Assembly: GCA_003427395.1 (NCBI GenBank)
Contig: BFEA01000659.1
Coordinates: 293,179-314,171 of the forward strand
Origin: Chara braunii
Taxonomy: Eukaryota > Streptophyta > Charophyceae > Charales > Characeae
DNA length: 20,993 nucleotides
Direction: 5' to 3'
Shown here: in pieces, positions 8,046 through 16,868 of the stretch
How the letters are laid out: the number at the start of each line of letters is the position of its first letter
Position numbering within the stretch: the stretch's first letter is position 1
Translations under genes and position numbers: made by a program
The notes under the pieces: generated by a model
What the model was told of the DNA's origin: nothing
Databases searched by the model: none
Seen by the model: the letters and a program-made list of their open reading frames with translations, nothing else

Positions 8046-9640
8046 TCGTCGCGAGAGAGCATCCGCTGCCTTGTTCGAGGAGCCCGGAATGTGTTTGGAG
8101 GTGAAGTCGAACTGGTCAATGAAGTACATCCATCGACCGATCGTGCTGCTCACCGTGTCTTGCGTCTTGTAATACGTCAACAGATTGTTGTCCGTTGCCC
8201 ACGTGAATCGCAGACGCCCGAGGAGAAAGTGACGCCAACACTTAAGTACGGTGACAAAAGCTAGGAGTTCCTTCTTCCTCGTATCATCAAGACTGTTGAT
8301 GGGCGGCACCTTTTGGCTGAAGTACTCAACCGGATGCCAGTCTGTGCCGTCATGCTGTTCCAAAACCGCGCCAATGCCAACCAGAAGCGTTCGTAGTCAC
8401 TTTGGTGGGCAAGGTCGGGTCATAGATGCTTAAGACGGGAGCTTGAAGCAAAGTCGTCTTCAGCGTGTGAAACGCATGTCGGGCTTCGTCGCTTAACTCG
8501 AAGGGCACCAAGGGGGACTGAAGTCGCGACAATGGTGCAGCGATGCGTTGAAATCCTTTGACGAAGCGCATGTAGTATGATGCCAAGCGGAGAAAGGAGC
8601 GGACGTAGGTAGTACACTTGAGGTCCGACCAATCTTGAATGGCTTGTACCTTGTCGCGAGCGGACGAATGCCTTGCGGCATAACGTAATGGCCTAAGTAC
8701 TCCAACTCTTGCTGGGCAAACTCGCACTTGTCACGGTTCGCCTTGTACTTGGCGATACGGAGCCACTCCAATATGGCACGAAAGTGCTCGAGGTGCTCGT
8801 CCAGCGTCCGACTATAAACCAAGATATCATCAAGGTAAATGAGTACGGGGCGGTCGAGCAAGTCGCGGAATTCCGTCGTCATGGCCGCTTGGAAAGTAGC
8901 TGGGGCATTGGTGTGACCGAAAGGCATGACGATCCACTCAAAGTGCCCATACCGCGTCTTGAATGCGGTTTTGTACCGATTTCTTGGCTAAATCTCGATC
9001 TGGTGGTATCCGGACTTGAGGTCAAGCTTTGAGAAGTACTTGGTGCCGCCTAGTCGCTCGAGAAGATCATCGATCCGAGGGAGAGGGCCGGTGTTCTTGA
9101 TCATTTGCGCGGTAAGTTTCCGATAGTCGATGCACAAACGAAGGTCCTTGCTCTTCTTCCGGACGAAGAGAACGGGAGCACTGTATGGCGAACAGCTAGG
9201 GCGAATCCAGCCCTTGGCCAAGAGGTTGTCTAGTTGTGCCCGAAGCACTTGAAGTTCCTCTTCGCTCATGCGGTAGATACATCGGCACGGAGGTACGGCG
9301 CCGTCCTCGAGAGTGATCCTGTGGCGTATGGGCCGATTCGATATGACTCCGGCTTGGAAAACATCCTCATAGTTGTCCAACAGCTCAATGATGCGTGGGT
9401 CCGACGTATCCGTCTTGGGCTGATCACCGGGTGGGAGGGCGTGAAGAAAACATATGCCCATCTCCTCGATGTCGTTCCGCCGGATGGATTGGCGAATGCT
9501 CGCCGCGGATACCACGTGACAACCAATCGAAGGATGAGGAAGCGGCACCGTACACGGGACTAGTTCGCCACGCCGATCACGAACGTGAACGGTGCGTCGA
9601 TGGAAGTTCACCGGATGGTCTTGCTTTGCAGCCACGACAT
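8046..9640 (-). pseudogene. Element 1 reverse transcriptase and RNase H
   Basis: RT landmarks in order on the minus strand: [60 protein letters not shown], then the catalytic YLDD at 8826-8837. RNase H follows with VTTNASG, EYFSQK, KKELLAF, TDNNLL and ADALSRR. Damage: TAG at 8988-8990 directly after QIEI, frame changes near 8660 and 8375, and a first RNase H catalytic position reading Asn (codon 8389-8391) where the family has Asp (TTDAS in element 2). The usual Leu of PFGLTNAP is His. YLDD itself is intact. Confidence 0.92.
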
Positions 9641-10151
9641 GCCGAGGATCATATCGAACTTGGTGTCCAATATGTCGAAAGACACGGCCTCGCATGCTAG
9701 CGGGGCAAAGTACATGGTCACCGAGTCAACACATCGGTCTATTGACTTTTGCGTATGACCAGCGGCCAATGCGACGTGCGTAGGCTGACTTTTCCTTCGA
9801 ACGCGCGGGCCTAGCCCGACGCGTGCCACGAAGTCTTGGCTGATGTAGTTGTGAGTCGCTCCACAATCGATCAAGGCACTGCAGGTCGCCTTTCCGATCT
9901 GAATGCGGATGTAGAGGAGCGGCGCATCGATGTCGACGTACCGTTGTGTTGCGTACTCGCGGTCGATCTTCGCAAGATAGTTACAAAGTTCAACAACCGT
10001 TACTCCGCCGTCTGTCGACGGAGGTGGTACTGCAGCGTGCAAGTATTCACGCAGATGTGCCATTAAGGTATTGCAATGCGGTGTTGGCAAAGAACCGGTG
10101 GAGGGAAGAGGCAACCATTGGAAGTCCTCAGCCGTCAACGGGTCGAGTTCC
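9608..10151 (-). pseudogene. Element 1 retropepsin-like protease
   Basis: The aspartic protease would cut the Gag-Pol polyprotein. The active-site strand reads ALIDCGATHNYIS (DCG at 9860-9868) and the C-terminal flap/strand region [12 protein letters not shown] lies near 9625-9660. The family norm is DTG or DSG, as DSG in element 2, so Cys at the second position is unusual. The neighbouring motif is otherwise well kept, so this may be a lineage trait rather than decay. The frame changes near 9610-9640 before RT and again upstream at about 10152-10260. Confidence 0.85.
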
Positions 10152-12060
10152 TCAAGACTCGCCCAAGTTGACGGATCCTCCGATAGAAGGGTTGGCGAAG
10201 CAACCGGTTCCGCCGTCCGCGCATGTGCTTGAATCTTGCACGTGGAGAGGCTGGTTCAACGGTGGGACCAGCTCGACAACATAGTTCTCATACTCAATGC
10301 GAGAACGTGCGACTACCGCGTCATCCCCGAATGTGAGAGAGGCTGCTAGCAAGGCAGCCGACTCCGGCGGATTGGGAAGTGATGTCGCTGCACTTCCCGC
10401 GGTGCTCAGTTTCCCGAGCTTGGATGTTTGACATTCTCCTTGTCCTTGTCGAGGCATGCGCTGGTGATGTGTTTGGTGCTGTTGCACCAAAAACAACATC
10501 CCCATTTCTGCTGCAACTTGAACATGTCTTCGGTAATGTCAAACTTTGTCCATGGTGCCTGTTGTGCTCCATCCGTCGATGCTGGTTTCGCCTTCTGTTT
10601 TCCCCCTCGGGGTCTTGAGCGTTGCGGTGGTATCGCTGCCGCCACATCTCCGTCACTTGATGTAGACGCGGCTGCGGGGTCCTCACTTGTTCCTTGCTGG
10701 ACTGCTGCTACTTGCGGCGTCCGCTGTCCCTTGCCTTTCTCCACGTAACCGGGCTGTTGACGGGTCTCGTTGGCCGCACGCCGGTTACCTTGGATCAACT
10801 CTCTTGCCTTTGAGATCAGATCATCAAAGGTCTCATACTAAAACTCGGTGCCCAGCGCTGCTGTCAAAGCGTCGCATGACCGAGCAAAAAATTCGGCCCG
10901 GATTGCGTCGAATGGTAAGTTCAACTCCGGGGTGGCGACGAGTCGTTGCCACTCCGTCAGCCATTCCCGTGACGTTTGCTGGCCTTGGTAGATGTGCATT
11001 CCAACGTGACGGCCATGTGTGTCATGAAAGCCTGCGCCCCTCCGATGAGTTGGAGGTAGAGTGCGTCAAGCCGCCGATGTGCGGGTGTGTGATGTACATC
11101 CGCCTCCGCGTTGAAAGCCATCCACCATTGCAGCGGATTGGTCTTGTGATAGTCATCGAACTTCTCGATCTTGAAGTTCGGCATCTTCCATTCCTTGGCG
11201 GCAGCGGCCAGTCGTTGGTCAACGCGGTCGCTGAGCGTCTGCAGCTGATTGCTGACTGTCGATGCTCCAGCAAACTTGCTGATGTGGCCGAGGGATGCGA
11301 CTAAGTGGTTGATCCGCTCCTCGAGTTGCTTGGCCTGCGCGGCGAAAGTTGGGCTGCAGTCTACCGCTGCACTGCCCGTTGACGCAGCTGCTGACAGTTG
11401 TGCCAACCCCATGCTGACATCTGTCTGCAACTGGTTGTTGAGTGTGTGGTGCTGGCTGTTGGCAGCGTGTAGTGTGTTGATCTCGGCCTGCAGGGTCACG
11501 ATCTTCTTGTCCATTGCCTTGAATGTTGTTTCATGGCGGATGAAGATCTGCCGCATGGCCAGCAGTTCACGTTCCTGCCAATTGCACGTGTATAGCAGAT
11601 TCTCCATCAGTACCGCTATACCTTCTTTGTCACCTTCTTCCTCGGTCGGCTCTTGTCGTTCTTCGGTTTCTTGGAAATGCTGTCGTCGAAGAAGCCTGCC
11701 ATACGTGGCTTCGTCGCGTGCAAGGTCCATCGTGGCTTGGTAACGAGCTTGGTGTTGACTTGCCTCGACCTGCTGCTGTTGCAACCGTGCGGCTGTTGCA
11801 GCTTCTGTTGCGGCTGCTGCAGCTTCTGTTGCGGCCTGCTGACGTGCTGCCTCTGCCTCTGCCAGCTGGCGTTGTATTTCCTGCTGGCAGGCGGCTTCCT
11901 CCTCCTCCCACTTGCTGAGTTCAGCGGCCGTGGTCTCCGAGTAGAGCTGGAGCCGTTTGAGAAACGCGAGAAGCGGTTCATCGGCCTGCTGAACTGGGAT
12001 AGGAGGGGTAACTGGCCTCTTGGGGCTGGCTTGTGCATTCTCGTCAGCGGTAACAGCCAT
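10152..12060 (-). pseudogene. Element 1 gag: coiled coil, capsid remnant and CCHC knuckle
   Basis: Gag begins at ATG 12058-12060 (MAVTADENAQ). The first ~200 residues are rich in Gln, Ala and Glu (KWEEEEAACQQEIQ, EAEAARQQAA), typical of a coiled coil. FKIEKFDDY and PLQWWMAF, near 11110-11170, mark the start of capsid homology. The frame ends at about 10957. The capsid continues in another frame (REWLTEWQRL, FDAIRAEFFARSC), interrupted by TAG 10838-10840. It resumes with YETFDDLISKARELIQGN and reaches a CX2CX4HX4C zinc knuckle at 10454-10495 (CFWCNSTKHITSAC). The jump near 10960-11010 probably removed some codons as well as the frame. A linker tail (10152-10400) is read in a third frame. The knuckle would bind element RNA. 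Confidence 0.88.
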
Positions 12061-12477
12061 CGTCGTGCGTGGCCTGCGCGGAATCCGAGGGGTCCTAGGT
12101 CCCTGTTGAGGCTTGGCTTGTCGATCCGCGCTCGGCCAGTCGTTGGCTGCGGTGCATCAAGTACGCTGGCCTTTGTCTGCTGCTGATGTGTCACCGCTGA
12201 GGTGGCACCTACTGATGTGGCACAGTTGAGGTGGCACTCTGCTGACGTGTCACTGCTGAGGTGGCACTCTGCTGACGTGTCACTGCTGAGGTGGCACTCT
12301 GCTCACGTGTCTCTGCTGAGGTGGCACTCTGCTGACGTGTCCGGATGCTGGCAACCGTATACCGAGAGGAGAAGAGAGAAGGTAGGGTGTGGAGGAATGG
12401 CAGAGAGGCAAACAATGCACAGACAGTCCCTTTCTCCTCTGACCTCGAAGTCGTCAACTAATCAAAGAGAAAAAATT
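12061..12477 (-). other. Leader-like stretch upstream of element 1 gag
   Basis: No PBS, LTR end or coding domain is found. It contains the 30-bp tandem repeats (12181-12342). Open frames on both strands here are the 10-codon echo of those repeats and are not taken as genes. Confidence 0.5.
12181..12342. repeat. 30-bp tandem repeat, about 5.4 units
   Basis: Complete units at 12211-12240, 12241-12270, 12271-12300 and 12301-12330 follow the pattern GCTGACGTGTCACTGCTGAG plus GTGGCACTCT, with a diverged unit before and a partial one after. Each carries a GCTGACGTG core, and the unit at 12301 contains CACGTG, the G-box. Confidence 0.93.
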
Positions 12478-12655
12478 CCCCCCCCCCCCGATGAAATTTT
12501 GAATTTTTGAGAAATTAAATAAAATTTTAATCGGAAAATATGAATTAATCAAATTTAATTTTGGCAACAGATTAAATATTTGATTAAAGAATATTTAAAT
12601 TTGCAATAATTAATTTCGCAAAAGTTAAATATTTAATCAAGAATATTTAAATTTA
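12478..12655. other. C12 run and AT-rich island next to the element 2 LTR
   Basis: A run of twelve C (12478-12489) is followed by about 165 bases of almost pure A/T. Within it AGATTAAATATTTGATTAAAGAATATTTAAATTT (12569-12603) recurs as a close copy at 12623-12655. No gene is visible. Composition changes sharply on both sides. It may be the insertion target of element 2 or a remnant of another repeat. Confidence 0.8.
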
Positions 12656-12889
12656 AAAAGGGCCTTTTACTTGATTCAGACCCTGAATGACGAATGCAGC
12701 ATAGTGGGGTCACTCGGCCAAAACCCAACTCGTGAAAAGCAGATCAAAAGGCATGTTCTCTGGGTCAAAAGTCACATCCTAACTAAAGCAAAAGTCATGT
12801 CAAAGGTCACGGTTGTACCCCTGGACGAACAGATGCAGTATTCAATTGTGGGAGACACATTTGTTCATCCAGAGGGTGTGAAAGTCATG

Positions 12890-12965
12890 TCTGTTCAAGC
12901 AGGAGATGTGTCTGTTCGTGCAGTGCATGTGTCTGTTCAGGCAGTAGGTGTGTCTGTTCGGACTG
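12890..12965. repeat. 21-bp tandem repeat in the 5' LTR, 3.6 units
   Basis: Units of TCTGTTC-NNGCAG-NNNNTGTG begin at 12890, 12911 and 12932, with a partial at 12953. The same array is in the 3' LTR from about 20780. Arrays of this size in the upstream (U3) part of an LTR often hold enhancer-like sites; that role is inferred here. Confidence 0.85.
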
Positions 12966-13181
12966 AAGTTGTGTTGTTCAGAGGGAAGTCAAAGATCAGG
13001 TCCCAGGCCAGTCAAAGTCTAACATGAGGTCTAGGTTCAGACCCCAAGTCCGAAATTCAGGACTGAAGGCCGCCGCAGCAGCAGACCCTGAAGGAAAAGG
13101 TACTGGGACACACATTGCAGAGGTCTGGGATAGGGAAGACCCAAGTGTGTCAATGCAGGCCTCGTGAAGGGAGGCCAGCAG

Positions 13182-13190
13182 TATAAGAAA
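13182..13190 (+). promoter_or_regulatory. TATA-like box of the element 2 LTR
   Basis: TATAAGAAA lies within a GC-richer context (GGCCAGCAG before, CCCAGCCAGCC after), the best TATA match in the LTR. RNA would start about 25-35 bases downstream and define the R region. Confidence 0.55.
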
Positions 13191-13816
13191 CCCAGCCAGC
13201 CTCCCCACACGGCAGATCTCCAGTGGCATTGTTGCGTGGAAGTGCTGAAAGCACTGGTGCGCTAGCATGCTGGGGAAGCGCTGGCAGAAGAAGCTGCGCA
13301 AGAGGAGAGAAGGAGCTGGGCGCTGGCTGGCAGAAGCAGCCATAACTGCGCCAACATGTTAGTGGATGTAGAAGGATTAGAGGTAGTCTTCAGTGAGTAG
13401 CATTCAGAGTAGATTCTCGTAGTAGGAATGTGCATGCATGGTGGGAAGAGAGGACCAAGACAAGGGATCTTGAGAGAGAAGAGAGCGAGAGGAGAGAGAG
13501 AGGGACATGTTCTTGAGTTGGCTATGGTGGATACTTACCTGTTCCGCGCTGTATTGTTATTTGGAGGAGGCGGTGGCAGAGCCAGGCCCCTGTGGTGTTA
13601 ATGAACAAGAGAGACTAGTGATACTATTCGGCGCTTTACTCTTGAACTCGAGATACTCTTTATAATGTTGTTGTGATAATATAAGTTGCGCTACCTTGGT
13701 TCTCATTCCATCTCGATTTTGCTTTGTGTGAAGCTTCATAATCTGTGTGAATGATATTTTGGCATGCAATGTGATACACTCTGGCAAGTTGTGGACAGTC
13801 AGGTCCCTTGCAAATT

Positions 13817-13828
13817 TGGTATCGGAGC
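13817..13828 (+). other. Primer-binding site of element 2
   Basis: TGGTATCGGAGC directly follows the LTR. It is the tRNA-iMet type with one difference (G for A at base 8) from the usual plant site. The same variant is present at 2220-2231. Confidence 0.85.
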
Positions 13829-14150
13829 AGTAACTTGTTCCACTCACTGCGCTGGCATGAGCAAGGCCGGCGAGAGGAATTGTGCTGGCTTGATGATGAT
13901 GCTGGCGATGGTGGAGGAATAAGAGAAGTGGACTGGGGTAGGAGAGAGAAGTAGGCCGAAGAGGAAGGGTCTAAGGAGGACTTACCTGCGCAAGGAGCGT
14001 GGAGTGCAGAGCGACGAGGAGTCTTCACCAACGATAGCTGCAAAAGAGAGAAGAACCCCTCATCCCCTTACCTGGCTGCATGAGTGTGTGTGGTGTACCT
14101 CTGCTTCCCCTCCTCTCTGGTGGTTGCTGCTGCTGTCAGGTCTACCCACG

Positions 14151-14175
14151 GTCTGGTCTGGTCTGGTCTGGTCTG
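14151..14175. repeat. (GTCTG)5 pentanucleotide repeat
   Basis: Five perfect GTCTG units. Single GTCTG copies recur nearby (14192, 14231, 14254), so the area is locally enriched. Confidence 0.95.
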
Positions 14176-14453
14176 AACGTCAGGACTCAAGTGTCTGGTC
14201 ACGTCAGAGTTGAGAGTGGTCAGAGTCCTTGTCTGGTCCTCTCTTCTACCCCTCTGGTCTGACATCGGTAGGAGGTAGGAAAGGTAGGAGAACACTGGTT
14301 GGTGATGGCCGATCGCCACGTCAGGATGCAAACACGACATAAGGCATAATCAACTGGGCAGTGATAATCTGTGTGATCAAACTATTGACCAGGCATCTGA
14401 CGTAGTGTACACTCCAGCTTCTCCCTGCGCAAGAGGGCAGACAACGAAGGTTT

Positions 14454-14634
14454 AAAAAAAAAAAAAAACATAGCCAGATCGAAAGGAAAGCGAGAAAGGT
14501 ATTAACTAAGTGGGAGACGGGCAGCGTGTACAAAAAAAAAAAAAAGGAGAAGTCCTATTCTACAGTGAAGACCTATATTGTATGAAATTCGTTATTCTTG
14601 AAGCAGCAATTTCCAGAGTTTGAAAAAAAAAAAA
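14454..14634 (+). repeat. Three A-tracts (A15, A14, A12) in the leader
   Basis: Runs at 14454-14468, 14532-14545 and 14623-14634, spaced 78 and 91 bases start to start. The sequence between them shows no obvious repeat and no coding domain. Confidence 0.9.
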
Positions 14635-14834
14635 GCACAACATCCCATCCACGTCAGACAAAGTTCAGTAGTAGTTTGGGGGTAGTCACTTGGTGGACCA
14701 GCTGAGGATCCCCTGTGCTGTCATCCACCTTGGATGACTACCCCGTGCAGGGATTATTGGCCCTATCTGTTTTGTTGGGGCCCATCTTCATACTCTTCTT
14801 CCCATTGGGCTTTGGAAGAACATGTTCGTCCCAT

Positions 14835-16458
14835 ATGATGATGCGATCAGGGGCAACTAAGCCAGGGCCCACGCCTGCAGAACAGGCTGAAGTGGAACGC
14901 CGACAGGCAGAAAAGAAAAGAGAAAAAGAAGAAAGAAAAAAACAAAAAGAAGAAGAAGTCAAGAAGAAAATGCAGATGGAAGAAGAAAGAATGAAGAAGT
15001 AAATGAAAGAAAAGTTGGAAAGGGAAGTGAAAGAAGAATTGCAGACAATAGAAGAAGAAGAAGAGCCCGATTATGGAGGAGACAGACTCCTCAGGCGACG
15101 GGCAGAAAGGGGAGAGACTAGCCAGACAGGTGGCGAACTTCAGGTCAAATCGCTGGATTGGTATGATCAATATGCCTATTCCAGCGACATAATTGAAGAA
15201 ACGGAGGAAGAGAGAGATCTGTTTGTTGCAAAACTGGCATCTATTAAAGATCAAAGGGAAAAAGAACTCTTGCTAGAGGAAAAACGTGCGGGACTGTATA
15301 TGAGAATGTTGGCAGCAAAACGACAAGAACTGGATGAAAGGAAAAAACTGCAAATAGAGGGTGCGAGGCTACAAAGAGAACTGCAGGACCAAAAAGATAA
15401 ATAGGCTGCTACAGAAAAGAAACTAGCCCTCTTGACAGAAACAGTCCTGCATACAAAGCAAGAGCTAGAAGCAATGAACAAAACATTGCAAAAAGTTGAA
15501 ACCTACGAATATGAGTGTGAGGGAGTCTGGAACACCTTTCTGCAGAAGTCTGCCAAAGATGTTGATCAGCATATTCAATCGTATATCCAGAAACTAGATG
15601 ACCACATCAACCAACCTTTACTCCCGCCGTGATTGATAAGATAGTTCGTGGCAGCGGCGGAGGAGGAGGAGATGGAGACGGAGATGGGGAAATGGTGACA
15701 TGAAAGGAAAGGGTGTGCTGCGAGAAGACACGGGGGATGCAAAAAAAATCAAGGTTAAAGTGTCGTGGATATACACAGGCAAGAGAGAGGAGAGTGTCCT
15801 ACTTTGGATTGCGGTCGTAGAATCATATGTATACGGTCAACGCATCCCGTATTGGGATAGAGTTTTGATGGCCACCTCGTGCATGGCCAACGATGCGATG
15901 AGCTTCGCTATATCGTTGAAAAAAGAAGCGAACTGCCAGACCATGATTGAGTATTCACAGCAAACAAGAATCGAAGACTTCTTTAAGGCTGTTAGAGAAA
16001 GATTTGAAGATAAAAATCTGGCTCGCCGAACAGAAATGCTAATCCTAAACATTGCAGATCGGAAATGGAAGAGTGCATCTGCACTCAAAGCAACATTGGA
16101 CGAACTCTAAGAATGTGTTGAACATGGTCTTACTCCTACTCAAATCCTCAATAACTTCGCTAGAGCACTACCCGACTCTCTTCGTACTCAACTTTATCCC
16201 CGCACAAAGGAAGAGGGGATGACATACGAGAAGTTCAACATGATCGCTATAGATCATGCTGGCTTCTTAGTCGAGGCTAATTATTGCCATTACTGGAAAG
16301 ATCTGCAAGCAGGTAAGAAATGGCAAAACCACACCATCTCAGGGAACATATTTGGGAAAGACAATCTCCTTCTTACCTTTGAAGAAGGAGGTGTCGAAAC
16401 TCTCTCTTACGACCAAATAGATTATGGTTTGGAGGGAGGGGACCCAACGGCACGGTAG
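14835..16458 (+). pseudogene. Element 2 gag: charged coiled coil and capsid
   Basis: The likely start is one of three consecutive ATGs at 14835, 14838 and 14841 (MMMRSGATKPGPTPAEQAE). The open frame extends further upstream, but only through a near-cognate start. A long Lys/Glu-rich helix (QAEKKREKEERKKQKEE; later RDLFVAKLASIKDQREKE) suggests a coiled coil for Gag assembly. The frame is cut by TAA 15000-15002, TAG 15402-15404 and TGA 15630-15632. A Gly/Asp-rich hinge (15650-15695) and a frame change lead into capsid homology from about 15740: WIYTGKREESVLLWI, DFFKAVRERFEDKN, then TAA 16108-16110, then ILNNFARALPDSLR and MTYEKFNMIA. The frame ends at TAG 16456-16458; reading continues one frame over at a G-rich run near 16436. 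Confidence 0.87.
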
Positions 16459-16868
16459 TTCAGGAGGGGGACTACGCGGCCGTTGCAGCCCGCGGGGGAG
16501 GGCGACAAGGAAGAGGACGTGGCCGAGGAAGAGGAGGCCGCGGACGTGGTGGAAGAGGACCCGGTACCCAGAGGGGTGGTGGCGAAGGTAGCTACTACGT
16601 GGGTGGAAGGGGCAATGGTCCCTCGCAAGGTGGTCGTGGTTCGTATTCTACCTGGGGAAGAGGAAGAGGCACATGGTATGGTACAGGAGACAAACCATAT
16701 CCACGCCATCCAAGTCTGCCCGAAGGGGAGCCTTGGAAGAAATTGGGGATTACAGAGAAAATTTGGCAGGATAGAAAGGTCACCGATCAATGCCTCGAAT
16801 GTGGTGACCCCAACCACATCGTTCCCTTCTGTCCCGACTATAAACAACCAAAAGGGAATAGCCAGTAG
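16440..16868 (+). pseudogene. Element 2 gag nucleocapsid: RGG-rich domain plus CCHC knuckle
   Basis: One open frame from about 16440 encodes an Arg/Gly-rich domain (GRQGRGRGRGRGGRGRGGRG at about 16497-16560, more RG repeats to 16680). A zinc knuckle CX2CX4HX4C follows (CLECGDPNHIVPFC, about 16791-16832). It ends at TAG 16866-16868. CCHC knuckles bind retroelement RNA; RG/RGG domains also bind RNA. This frame differs from that of the capsid before it, so a base was lost or gained near 16436. The protease frame starts at 16865, overlapping the end by a few bases in the -1 frame. Confidence 0.88.

Larger units (their letters stand above)
6457..12060 (-). mobile_element. Element 1: degenerate Ty3/gypsy chromovirus, internal region
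   Basis: Reading the minus strand from 12060 gives gag coiled coil, gag capsid end, CCHC knuckle, protease, RT, RNase H, integrase, chromodomain and polypurine tract, the order of Ty3-type elements. About seven frame changes and four in-frame stops (10838-10840, 8988-8990, 7833-7835, 6727-6729) make it non-functional. A 5' LTR and PBS are not found above 12060. Between there and element 2 lie only a leader-like stretch with tandem repeats and an AT-rich island, so the 5' end seems lost. Confidence 0.92.
12656..13812 (+). mobile_element. Element 2 5' LTR
   Basis: Repeated at 20546-20993 (offset 7890, then 7891 after an indel). Shared sequence starts at AAAAGGG. The exact first LTR base is unclear, since the usual TG is not at the edge and the start lies in a small dyad (GTAAAAG-GGT-CTTTTAC in the 3' copy). 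The right end is taken at CTTGCA just before the PBS. It holds 21-bp tandem repeats, a TATA-like box and a purine-rich tract (13450-13505). Confidence 0.9.
13829..14834 (+). other. Element 2 untranslated leader
   Basis: About 1 kb between the PBS and the first good gag ATG. It contains a (GTCTG)5 run, three A-tracts and purine-rich patches. It has no conserved protein domain on the plus strand. On the minus strand it carries splice-consensus motifs (see findings). Confidence 0.7.

Noticed and set aside
12202-12510. Decapeptide-repeat open frames on both strands
   Set aside because: A 30-bp tandem repeat is a multiple of three, so both strands give periodic peptides. No known domain or conserved start.
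12671-13027. 118-codon open frame in the 5' LTR, also open in the 3' LTR (20561-20872)
   Set aside because: It lies in non-coding LTR sequence, includes the 21-bp repeat and upstream promoter part, and ends differently in the two copies. Retention in both is explained by recent duplication of the LTR.
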